Origin: Progne subis subis
Lineage: Eukaryota > Chordata > Aves > Passeriformes > Hirundinidae
NCBI GenBank assembly: GCA_022316685.1
Contig: JAKJHU010001808.1
Location: 1-64,000, forward strand
Length of the DNA stretch: 64,000 nt
Direction: 5' to 3'
Made by a program: the position numbers and the translations under genes. How positions within the stretch are numbered: position 1 is the first letter of the stretch; every line of letters begins with the position of its first letter. Positions 11,001 to 23,000 of the stretch are shown piece after piece. The notes beneath the pieces were generated by a model that was not told the DNA's origin, did no database searches, and was given only the letters and a program-made list of their open reading frames with translations.

Positions 11001-14000
11001 ACTGGCTGGATCAGCAGGCCAAGGACAGGACCCATTACGACTGGAGCGATCACAACCTGGACTACCCCAGCCGGCGCCGCCAGTACGAGGTCTGTGCAGC
11101 AGCCTGGCCCTGCTCCGGCTGGTGCTGGGCAAAAGGGCGCTGCCCAGGGGGCCAGGGGAGCTGGATGGGGCAGGAAATGTTCCTGCCCTGTGCCTCAGTC
11201 TCCCCAGCCCATCGTGAAGGGCTTTGAGATATCCAGCTGGTAATACGGGGATAGCGAGGTTAGTCCTTACCTCTGCCAAAGATAACGTGATGGAGAAATG
11301 TCCCCATGATAGCAACAGCTCCCTCTCCCCCTGACCCTTCCTGTCCTTTATCTCAGCTCTGGCTTGGCAACAGTCACGTCTTTAGCAACATCTGCAAGGG
11401 GAGGAAAAGTGAAAGCTGCCGTCGGAGAGCAGCAGGCTTTGTCTGGCGGAGCTGCTCAGCCCCAGGCTGCAGCCAGGGTCTGTCCCTTTGTGCAGGGATC
11501 AATATCTCACCTCTCTCCGTGCAGAACTTCATCCACAGGAAGCTGGAGGAGAAGGAGGAGGCCATCAACAAGCTGCACGCTGATGGGGACAGCTGCTGGC
11601 CCAGAACCACCCCGGGAAAAACGCCATCGAGGTGAGCACCAGGGATGGGTCCCAACCCCCACCCACCCCGGAGCATGAGCCCCAGCCCTTCTCCAGAGCG
11701 GGACACGCTGCCAGCACCACTCGTGACTTTAGTTCCTGAGATGCCAAGGGGGAGAAAGCCTCCTTCACTTGCAGATGTGTAAACACCACAGGAGGAGCAA
11801 AGATAAACCTAAGGAGCTCTTCCCATCTTCCTCATTCCTGTGGCAATTCCCCTGTGCCCACCTAGAGAGGATAAATTATGGTGGAACCCTTCCGTGTTTG
11901 GTGGGAGGATGGACACAAGGATGTGCCATCTGCGCACAACCTATGTTCCCATGGGATCAACCCAGCCTTGGATATTCCCACCCTGGGTTCCCCCTGAGAG
12001 CACCTGGGTGGCTCCAGAGGCAGCCAAGAGCTGCTCAGTGGGGATGGCAGCTGGGACTCGTGGTGGGCACTGCAGGTCCCGCTGACGTCCCCCTCCCACC
12101 GCTGTGTTCCAGGCTCACATCGAGGCCGTGCACGCTGACTGGAAGGAGTACCTGAACCTGCTGATCTGCGAGGAGAGCCACCTGAAGTTCATGGAGGACT
12201 TCCACAAGGTACCACATCCCTGGGGGCAGTGACTTGCTGGAGCCTGGAGAGCAGGTGCTGGGTTGAAGGAAACCCTAGAATACAAAATTCCTGCTCTTCT
12301 GGAAATGGGGTAGAAGAGATGGATCCTAAACCCAGGATTTTTAAGGCTAGGAAAGCACCTTGAGCTGATAGTACGCAAGTCACAATTGCTCAGGCACCAA
12401 AGGTCAAGTGGTTGCTTGGCCAAAGCGTGACTTGCAGAAAACTGCTCCAGCACTGAGTTTCATGAGCCACAGTCGGTGTCAGCTTCCTTCCCTCCTTCCT
12501 GGGGACAGTAGAGATCCCTCACCCCAAACACGCTCCATGGGAAGCAGAACAGGTCCATGTAGGAAGTCCCAGGTGCCACAAGCAGAGCTTCCCCCGGGGA
12601 GCCCGGCTCAAGGGCTGAGTGTCCCGGCTGAGCTGGGCAGACAGATGTCTGCTGGATAAATGGAATCTGACAGCCAGGGAGGCTCTGCAGGGAGCAGGTC
12701 GGGCGGGATTCTTCTCCCACAGCCTGGGTGTGTTCACCACCCCTTGGGTGTCCTGCCAAAGCTCAGCTGGGGTGCCCAGCCCAGGCAGTGCCTGTCGTGG
12801 GGATCTGCCAGAACAGCCGCCCCAGGGGATGGTTTGTGTGTGGCTCGGCTCTCCCTTCTCCTGGCGCTGGCAGTGGTGGCACCACACACCGTGGTGATGC
12901 TGTCCCAGTGAAACAAAAGTGAGGGCAGGGAAAGGTGGGACTTAACAACTCTGCATAGGATAAGCTGCTCCTGGTTGTTGCTTCCTTCGAGCTGATGTCC
13001 TGAGCAAGGGAGATAGTGATCCCTTGCCCTTCTCCACGCATTCTGGGTGTCCAGATGCCCAGAGTAGCTCCTGGTGGCTGTGTGAAGTCCGTGGAGGGTC
13101 TGCTCCAGGTTTCAGCACGATCCTCTCTCACAAAAGACTTCCCTTTCTGCAGTTTCAGAAGGACACTAAGGATGCTCAGGAGCTTTTGAAGAAGGTGGAT
13201 ACAGACCTGGACCAAAAATTCAGCCCGGAGTTCAAGGACAGATACCAGCTGGAGTCTCTCCTCCGGGAGCTGGATGTGAGTGTCTGCAGGCAGGACTGCA
13301 GGGGTGGTGGCAGCAGGAGCCACTGTCCCCACGGCACTGGCACAGGGACGTCCCTGCCCCTGTGGGCGCCTGGCCCAGCTTTCTCCATGGGCAGCAGCCG
13401 GGCGCTGCTGCTGCCTCCCCGTGCCTCCCGCAGCTCTTCCTTCCCCCCTGGCTAGAGATCGCCTCTCCCCTAGCAACGGAATTGCTCACTCGGCTGGTTT
13501 TTATTTGTTCTCTCATTGAGTTAACGCTCCTTAAGGGTGGGAGCATAATTAGACGTGCTGCCAGAGGAGGTTGTGGAACTCGCTGTGCTGCAGTGAGCCG
13601 GGCAGGAGATCACCCGCTTGGGAAGGGCTGTGCTGAGCCTGAGCCCGAGCCTAAGCCTAAATCCAAGCCCAAGCCCGAGCGTGCTGCAGCAGGCCCAGCT
13701 GATGCAGGTGTCCCGGGACAGCTGATAGCTCTTCCCAAGGGTTGTCCCCTCTCCTCCTGCGTGCTCCATCCCACTCAACACCTCGGGATCTCCACCTTCA
13801 GGGGTAGAAATAGAGCAACTGCTGGAGAGCCTTGTGACAGCCTGGAATCAGAGCTGGGAGTGGGGCTGTCCAGCAGCAGGGCTGGAATCAGAGCTGGGAG
13901 TGGGGCTGTCCACCAACACACAGCCATGCAGGAGAGGGCCATGCCCCAGGGAACCCTGTCACTGCCCGCGGGCACAGCAGCCCCTGGGCACTGTCCCAGT

Positions 14001-17000
14001 CCTCAGCCTGGCTGCAGAAGAAGGCAGAAGAGTGCAGGAGCACCGGGAGCAGGAACACAGGGCTGCAGGAGGTGCCTTCAGCACCCCGGCTGCGCGGGAA
14101 CGAGCTCCTCCACGGCTGCGAGAGCCCAGGAGTTCTTTCTTCCCCTGTTTCCTTACTGCTTCTTGCTGTCGCCCCGTGCCAGGACCAGGAGAAGGCCTTG
14201 GACAAGTACGAGGCCGTGGTGAAGTCCCTGCAGGAGCGCAGCCAGCAGGTGCTGCCGCTGCGGTACCGCCGCCAGCCGCCGCCGCAGCCCATCCCGGTGG
14301 AGGCTCTGTGCGAGTACGAGGGCGAGCAGGTACGGCACCCCGGGTTAGAGCGGGTACGGCACTCCGGGTCAGAGCGGGTACGGCACCCCGGGTCAGAGCA
14401 GGTACGGCACCCCGGGTTAGAGCGGGTACGGCACCCCGGGTCAGAGCAGGTACAGCACCCCGGGTTAGAGCGGGTACGGCACCCCGGGTTAGAGCGGGTA
14501 CGGCACTCCGGGTTAGAGCGGGTACGGCACTCCGGGTCAGAGCGGGTACGGCACTCCGGGTCAGAGCGGGTACGGCACTCCGGGTCAGAGCGGGTACGGC
14601 ACTCCGGGTTAGAGCGGGTACGGCACCCCGGGTCAGAGCGGGTACGGCACCCCGGGTTAGAGCGGGTACGGCACTCCGGGTCAGAGAGGGGCACGGCACC
14701 CCGGGTCAGAGAGGGGCACGGCACCCCGGGTCAGAGCGGGTATGGCACCCCGGGTCAGAGCGGGTACGGCACCCCGGGTCAGAGCAGGTACAGCACCCCG
14801 GGATAGAGCGGGGCACGGCACCCCGGGTTAGAGAGGGGTACGGCACCCCGAGTCACAGCGGGTACGGCACCTCGGGTTAGAGCGGGTACGGCACCCCGGG
14901 TCAGAGCAGGTACAGCACCCCGGGTTAGAGCAGGTACAGCACCCCGGGTCAGAGCGGGGCACGGCACCCCGGGTCAGAGCAGGTACGGCACCCCGGGATA
15001 GAGCGGGGCACGGCACCTCGGGTTAGAGCGGGGCACGGCACCCCGGGTTAGAGAGGGGCACGGCCGCAGCGAGACCGTCCCCGGGCACGCCACTGCGGGT
15101 AGGAGCGGGTTTTTCCAAGCAGTGCTGGCGGCTCCGGCAGGGGGAACCGGGCAAAGGTCGCCCTCGCCCCGGTGGGAGGAGCAGGTTGTGCAGCGGGGGA
15201 GCAGGACGGGTCTGGGGGAAGCACAGCCGCTCGCACCCTCGGGACGTTGCGAGAGCCCAGCTCTGTCACATTCCCACGCTCCCTGAGCTGATGGCCCGGC
15301 GTGTTCCTGACCCGAGGAACGCCCCACCACCACCGGCCGTTCCCGGGGCGCATCCCCTCATCCTTCCCGGGGCACATCCCCTCACCCCCACCACCACCGC
15401 CGGGTCAGTCTGAGGGACGAACAGCTGGCCAAGGGATGCGACAGCAGAGCCGGCAGCCGCCACGGGAGTGGCAGGGGTGGGACGGGGGCCAGCAGCTCCT
15501 GCTAACTCAGCTGCCGGCTTCTCCGGAAAGGAAAGCCGGAGCACAGCCCTGGAAACGCCTCCTCCTCTATGCCCGAGTGGGAATTCTCTTGCCGCGGCTG
15601 TCGCAAGAGGCAATGATGGCTCGGTGCCTGCGGGCGGAGGGCAGGGAGGAGCAGGCACGGGAGTTTCTGGCGGGGACCAGGCTCTCGGAGATGCCGGCAG
15701 CAGGGCTTGGGGTTGCGCCGCTCCTGCCTCCCGGAGCAGCGGGCGGTGATTCCGGCCGTGCCGCTGTGACCGGTTCCCGTCCCCCAGGGCCAGATCAGCC
15801 GCGGAGCCCACTACACCCTGCGGAGGAACAGCGGAGACGTTTGGGAAGTGGCCGACGGCGCCGGAGACAGCATCAGCGCCCCCGGGGTGTGCTTCATGAT
15901 CCCCCCGCCCGACCCAGAAGCGATCGCCCTGGCAGAGCAGTAGGTGTCCCCAGCCACGGGCAGCACCGTCCCGCTGCCCTCCGGCCTTCGCCCTCCCCAG
16001 GCGCTGCCGGCGGCGCTGCACCCCCGTCTGGCACCCCGGGGCTCCTGCCCTCGTTCCCACAGCGGAGCCCTGCCTCCCCCGAGCCTCGGGCCTCCTCCCG
16101 AAGGGATTCCTGCCCTTTCCTACTTGCCCACAAGATCCCTCCCCAAGGGCAAGGGGGGGCGGTTCAGAGCCATCCGGGTCCCCCCTGCTCTGGGGGGACG
16201 TTATGGCAGGGAGCTGCCCAGCCCTCCCTCGGCAGGCGGGTCCTGCCCGGCTGCCTCTCCCCTGTTCTAGTGAAGGCGCCACTCTACCCCAACATGGGGT
16301 GAAGGTGCTTTTTCCTCACCTGCTTCCTGACTGCTATGAGAGGGCAGCACCCACAACCCCTCCAGAGCTGGAGCTCGTTCCTGGAGCAGCGCCGGATGGT
16401 GACGGGGTGATGGAGAGGCTGAGGGTCTGAGTGACCTCCTGCTGTCCCGTTTTGCAGAATTGCCAAGCACTACGTGACCGTGAAAGAGAAGACCAACAAC
16501 TGCAAGAACGTCCTCCAGCAGCGCTATGAGGGGCTGAAGGCAGACAGCATCGGAGGTGTGGGGCACAAAAAGCCTTGAGCTTAGGTGGTGGAGCCTCTTC
16601 TGGGGATGTTCCCATGTCCTAAAAGACAGCAGTGATGGAGGGTGGGGGGCAGAGCAGCTGGGCTGTGGTCACAGCAGGCCAGGCTCGGGGGGTGCAGCAA
16701 GATGAGGGTTCGGCACTCTCCAGTGGGACTGAGCCCACACCCAGCTCCCAACCAGCTTTGATCGGGTCTCCTCTTGGTTTCCAGATGCTGCATCAGTTCG
16801 GGGACGCCAGCTCCTGGCAGGGCTGGAGAAAGTGAACAGTGACCTGGACAAGCAGGAGAAAGCAATAACTGCAAACCTCCGCCCGCCGCTGGAGCAGAGC
16901 CGGGCAGTGCAGGACAGCACCGAGCGCTCCAAGGACCTCAAAGTGAGGGCTGTGGAGCTGAGGGATGGTGCCTCACAGGGACTGTGCTCCCAAAGGGTCT

Positions 17001-20000
17001 CCAGAGTGGTTCTCAAGCACCAGGGGTGCTTAAAGTGCTTCTGAGCCCTGGAAATGGGGCGTGGAGTGATGCTCACAGCTTCCCCCCGCAGAGATGGGGA
17101 GCAGCCCTATGAGCAGCTCAGAAGCTCAAAATCTCTGCCCTACTTCTGGCTCAGCACAATTGAATGGGGAAAAGGTGATGGCTGCAGGTGGTGGCTGTGA
17201 GGATGAGAGGGGAGCCCTCAGGGTTTGATCCTGCCCATCATCTGAGCACAGCTAGCTTTGCCACCACTATCGCCAGCTCAGAGAGGAACAGGAAAACCCT
17301 CGTGGTCCGAGGCAGTTTCTCCTTGTGGACCTGCTCCTCCAGGCCCCAGTGCCAGCAGCATCCACCTCCTTTCCTCTTTTTCAGACCCCTAATTAAGCCA
17401 GGCTCCATGCCACAAACCTCCCTTGGTTTAGGAGGAAGTTCAGGTCCTGGTTACATCACTTGCCCAGGGCTGTGTCAAAATCCAGGTGCCACCACAAGAG
17501 AAAGCGAATTGCCCCAACTGCCTGCAGCGCTTTGGTGTCCAGGCAAGAATTCACCTGTCAGAGCCCAACGGCCCAGATGAACCCAGCACATCCCTGCCAG
17601 AGCTGGACCTGCTGGGAACCACTCCCCAGCTGGAGTTTCCTTCCTAAGGAAAGACAGGTCAAAAGGAAGTCAGCCAAAAATATCCTTCTGTGCCCTGCAG
17701 GGCTGAAAGGCAGCTTCCACCAAACACAAATCCTCAGCCCTGACTTCCTTCCTCACCCTGGACAGCCAGCTGTGGCTCCTCTGAAGCCAGCAGGTCCTGG
17801 CTCAGGTGCTCTAAGGGCTCTGTTCCTCCTGCAGAACATCACCAATGAGGTCCGTCGGATCGAGCCGGAGAAAACGAGGAAGATCCAGGAGTGCGAGGCC
17901 TTCATCGAATCCGTGCCCAACACGGGCAGTGCCACCCTGGTGAAGAACAAGGTGGAGAACACCAACAAGAAGTACGAGCGTGTGGTGCAGCTGCTCAGCG
18001 CTGCCCAGGAGAAGTAAGTCGTGGCCTAAATCCCAGCTTGAGCCCGGCCTAATGGAGGATCCTGCAGGAGGAGGGTGCAGGTGCACTTAAACACCTTCCT
18101 CTCGTGTCCCTACAGAGTTGAGGTGGCCACAAACCTGGAGAGGAGCCTCCAGCAGGGCCGAGATCTGCTGTCAACCTATGAGAACAAGCTGGTGATAGAT
18201 GACACGGTACCGGAGGACTTGAGGGTGGTAGACAGGAAGAAGGAAGAGCTGCTGGTGAGTTTCCTGCCCTGTTCACGTGCTGCCCACGCAAAACCACTCT
18301 CCAAAAGCTGTGATTCCTGCTCAGGCAATTCCTGCACAGGCTTGGATGTGTTGGTTGGCCTCCCCCAGCTGGGGTGAGATCTCACCTTGACTGCCTACTT
18401 CAGACACAAACACCTCCCACCCTCAAATCAAATCAAATCACATCAAATCAAATGCCACTTGTCCTGTGATTTGACAAAAGGACTAATGCAGACTGATTCC
18501 CTCTTTACTCTGCCCATGTGAGACCCTCCCACAGGGTCTTGTGTCCAGGTCTGGAGTCCTCAGCACAAGAAAGACATGGACCTGTTGGAGCAGGTCCAGA
18601 GAAAACACACAGAGAGCTGGAGCCCCTCTGCTCTGGAGCCAGGCTTGGAGAGCTGGGGCTGTTCACCTGGAGAGGAGAGAGCTCCAGGGAGAGCTCAGAA
18701 TAGTTTTAAACTGAAAAAGAAAATATTTAAATTAGATGTCAGGAAGAAATTCTGCTCTGGCAGGGTGGGCAGGCCCTGGCACAGGGTGCCCAGAGCAGCT
18801 GTGGCTGCCCCTGGATCCCTGGCAGTGCCCAAGGCCAGGCTGGGCACTGGGGCTTGGAGCAGCCTGGGATAGTGGAAGGTGTCCCTGCACATGGCAGGGG
18901 GTGGAATGAGATGAGCTTAAAGCTTTTTCCAAACTAAAACCTTCTGTGATTCTTAGAGAAGTGAAGGATAAAATGGTCTGGGAAAAGCAACACAGTGGCC
19001 TGATACTGGAAAGACGGGCCTGGCAAGGCTTTGAGAGCAGTTATTGCTTGGAAAAACTATCTAAATTGGCAATTCTTCTGCCACAGAAAGACCAAGAACT
19101 GGCTAGGCCAGAATTTTCCGTGCTCCTTCAGCTTTTCCATGAAACCCCAAGTTCAGACTAACATGGAAGAGCTTTCACTGCTCCTTCCACAGCTGCTGCA
19201 CTGGCAAGAGCAGGATCGAAGCCTTGCCTGAGGAACAGCCAGTATTTTGCACGTTGCACGGTTACCTTTAAAGGTTAGCGGGTTGAGGAGGGAGTAAGAG
19301 GCAGCTTTTCTCCCCTGTCGGGTTTGCCAGGTGGTTCTGCTTGCCACGTAAACCTTGAACTTGGTTTTATCCACAGCTGCTGGCACTGCTGCAGCTCAGC
19401 CCTGCAGCTCCAGGGGTGTTGCTGGGGTTGATGTGGGTGACAACAGTGACAAGAGCCTGGCTTGTGTGAAAGCCCAGGGAATCCCGCTCTCTTGATTTCT
19501 TCCCACAGGCCATGGGCACCGAGCTCCAGTCTAAGAAGTTCCTGCTCAGTGAAGCCGAGCAGAACCTGCAGAGGACCAAGACATGCTCCAACACCCTGGC
19601 CAGCAAGTTCCAGGAGCACTGCCCCGACATCGAGCGCCAGGAGGCAGAGCTCTACAAGCTCAACCAGCGCTTCAACAACCTCAGCAAGCAGATCGACCAC
19701 AGGTGAGGCTCCGGCGCAGGACAGCCGCGCTATCTGCTGGGGAGCTGGAACCACGCTGGAACTGGAGGAGGCACGACCCCGTCCTGGGAAGGAGGGGCTG
19801 CAGAAGGGCTTCCAGGGAGGTCTGAGGAGGAGGAGGGCTGGGTAGAGCTGGGAAAACAATGATTAAGTTCTCTTGCAACAGAAGTGCCAAGAGAACAACT
19901 CTGTCTCAAGTCCGTGTCTTTGGGGAGCAGGGGAAGAGCGGGTTGGGTTAGGAGGTGTCTGCAGCAGGCACAAGAGATGTGCCAGGACTGAAGCTGAGCT

Positions 20001-23000
20001 GATTTCCCCACAGAACGCAGACCCTGCAGAAAGCAAAAAGTGCCTACTCCAACTACCGCGCCAACTACGACAAGGTGAACCAGTTCCTGTGCAACATCCC
20101 CAACTACGAGCCCCAGGAGACAGACAACATCCAGCAAGTGGAGATGAAGCTGAAGAGCCAAGCGGTAATTCCCAGAGCACCCCGGGCTCCACAGGGAGAG
20201 GAGAGGCAACAGAACTTAGATGGCTCTTGAACATCAAAGAGAAAAGCAGAAATACTTATTAGATTTATTCTTGTGCTCTAAAGTCCCGCTCTCCTCCTGT
20301 GCCTTGTTTACACAAAGCAGGGCTGCTCAAGGAGGTTGGAATTCTCAGGGTTGTGATTTTAATGGTAACCCCCAAAAAAGCTGAAGGATGCGTTTGGATG
20401 TTGTGTTCCTTCTGACCTGTATCTCTGTGCACCCAGGCACTGCTCAGTGACATTGCAAGCAAGGAACAGGAGGTGCAGAAGGTCTCTGTCACAGCTCAGC
20501 AGTACCAGCAGGCAGTGAAGGTAAGGGCTGAAATTCTGCCTGTGAGAGAACAGAGAAACACAGAATATGGGTTAGAAGGGACCTTAAAGCCCATCTCATT
20601 CCAGCCCCTGCCTTGGGCAGGGACACCTCCCACCATCCCAGGCTGCTCCAACCCAGCCTTGGGCACTGCCAGGGATCCAGGAGCAGCCACAGTTCTCTGG
20701 GCACCCTGTGCCAGGGCCTGCCCACCCTCCCAGGGAACAATTCCTGCCCAGTCTCCCATCCAGCCCTGCCCTCTGGCAGTGGAAGCCATTCCCTGTGTCC
20801 TGTCCCTCCATCCCTTGTCCCCAGACCCTCTGCAGCTCTCCTGGAGCCCCTTTAGGCTCTGGCAGGGGCTCTGAGCTCTCCCTGGAGCCTTCAGCTCTCC
20901 CAGCCTGGCTCCAGAGCACAGGGAGGGGTTTTGTGGCCTTCCCTCCCTAAAGAAGTGCCAAAGGGTGAAGCTGTTAAAGCCAGGGCAGCTTAGGAGGAGC
21001 CCGTGCATGAAGGGAACCCAGTAATTTCACATTTCTCCTGGGAATGCACAGGATTACGAGTTGGAAGCTGAGAAGCTGCGGTCCATCCTGGACCTGGAGA
21101 ACGGCCGCAATGGCTACACCAGCAAGAAGCCCAGGCTGCAGTCCCCAGCTGCCAAAGTGAAGGAGGAGGTGAGCAAGGGGCAGGCAGAGGAGAGCTACAG
21201 CACAGGGCAGCTCTCGGGACCCCTGGGGCTTGCAAACACCTACATTTACTGTGGGGACCACAGGGAAGGGCAGGGAATCGGGACAAAGGGATTCATCATC
21301 CTTCTTTTGAACTGGGCTGGCCAGAATGAGGGAGGGAAAATGCTGGATTTAACACTTCTGGAAGGGAAAAAGGAGGAGAAAAGCCCCAAAACCTGGAAGT
21401 TTTCCCCTTCTCTAGACTTTCAGAGAGATTGCACCACCAAAGATAGAAAAACTTACAGTGAGATGAGGTCACAGGCTACTTGTTTATGCAGGATCTGTTT
21501 GCTACCTGGCTCAACTTCACCCAGCCTATAGAGGGAGGCAGAAGCATCCACCTGGTTCTGGCTGCACCTGTTTTCACTTGAGTAGAAAAATCACATTATG
21601 ACCATGAGTGTGTCTGTGCATGGGAATCCCTCTCCCACCCCTAGAACTCGGCAGTTCACTGCTGTAGGTTTTTAGAGGAGCACCCAGAGCCACCTCTTTA
21701 GGGCCTGTTATTTCTGGCCTTCTCGAGCTCTTCCCAACACATTTTTGCTCTGCAGGAAGCTGTTCTGGCAGCCAAATATACGGAAGTGAACGCTGTGAAC
21801 AAGCAGAGGCTGCAGAACCTGGAGTTTGCCCAGAGCCTCCTGCGGCAGGTGAGTGCTCACAGGAGTAAGGAGATGCTGAAGGGACACACGTGTTGCACCC
21901 AAGGACAGGTGTGAACGGCACATGTGGGGCACTGCCAATGCAGCTCGAACTGGGAACAAGCCTAGCTGGTGTCTTGTCCCCCTAAATCATTAATCAGCAC
22001 TTAAATTGGACAGACCACCCCCCCAGTCACATTTCCCACCCGTCCTAGGAAGATCCAAATAATTTTTAGCTTCCTTTGTGCCATTCTGTGGCAGAATTAG
22101 TGTCCCTTGTGGCTCAGAGCTTTGTTCTGACAGCAGCAGGCATTGCAGAAAGGATTTCTCAGGCTGGGAACCCGCAGAGAAGTCTGTTTGCAAATGCTCC
22201 CTGCTCAGTTTGCCATAGCTCAACTCCCTCCTGTTGCTTTGTTGGAGGCACTGATACCCTGGCCCAGGTCAGGAATAGTTGGGCAGCAGGACCAGGGCAG
22301 TGATTGTCCCTCTGTGCTGGCACTGCTGAGGCACCTTGAGTTCTGTGTCCAGCCCTGGGCCCCTCATGACAGGAAGGACTTGGAGGGGCTGGAGCATGTC
22401 CAGGGAAGGGAACAGAGCTGGGAAGGGGCTGGAGCACCAGGAGAGACTGAGGGAGCTGGGAAAGGGGCTCAGCCTGGAGAAAAGGAGGCTCAGGGGGCCC
22501 TTGTGGCTCTGCACAGCTCCCTGACAGGAGGGGACAGCCGGGGGGGTCGGGCTCTGCTCCCAGGGAACAGGGACAGGACAAGGGGAAACGGCCTCAAGCT
22601 GTGCCAGGGGAGGGTCAGGTTAAACATCAGGAGAAATTTCTTTATTGGAAGGGTGGTCAGACCTTGGCAGGGGCTGCCCAGGGAGGTGGTGGATGTGTTC
22701 CACCATTCCTGGAGGTGTCCAAGGAACGACTGGACATGGCACTCTCAGCTCTGGGCTGGGTGACAAGGTGGGGATCAGTCACACGTTGGACTCGGTGACC
22801 CTGGAGGTTTTTTCCAAATGATTCTGTGATTTTGTGATGATAAGCACCAAAAGTGGGATTAACTGGATTTTTTTGACTAATTTTTTTTGATCCTTTTGCC
22901 AACAACAGCAGCCAGAGATTCAGGTGACACAAGACTTTGCCCAGACCAAAAAGTCTGTAAGGCCTGTGGAAGAGGTCTGGAAGTTGAAGAAAGAGCTTGA

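Noticed and set aside
13834..15064. Long open frames (up to about 350 codons) on both strands across the 24-bp array
   Set aside because: The unit is a multiple of three with few stops, so frames stay open automatically; the translation is a simple repeat with no family match.
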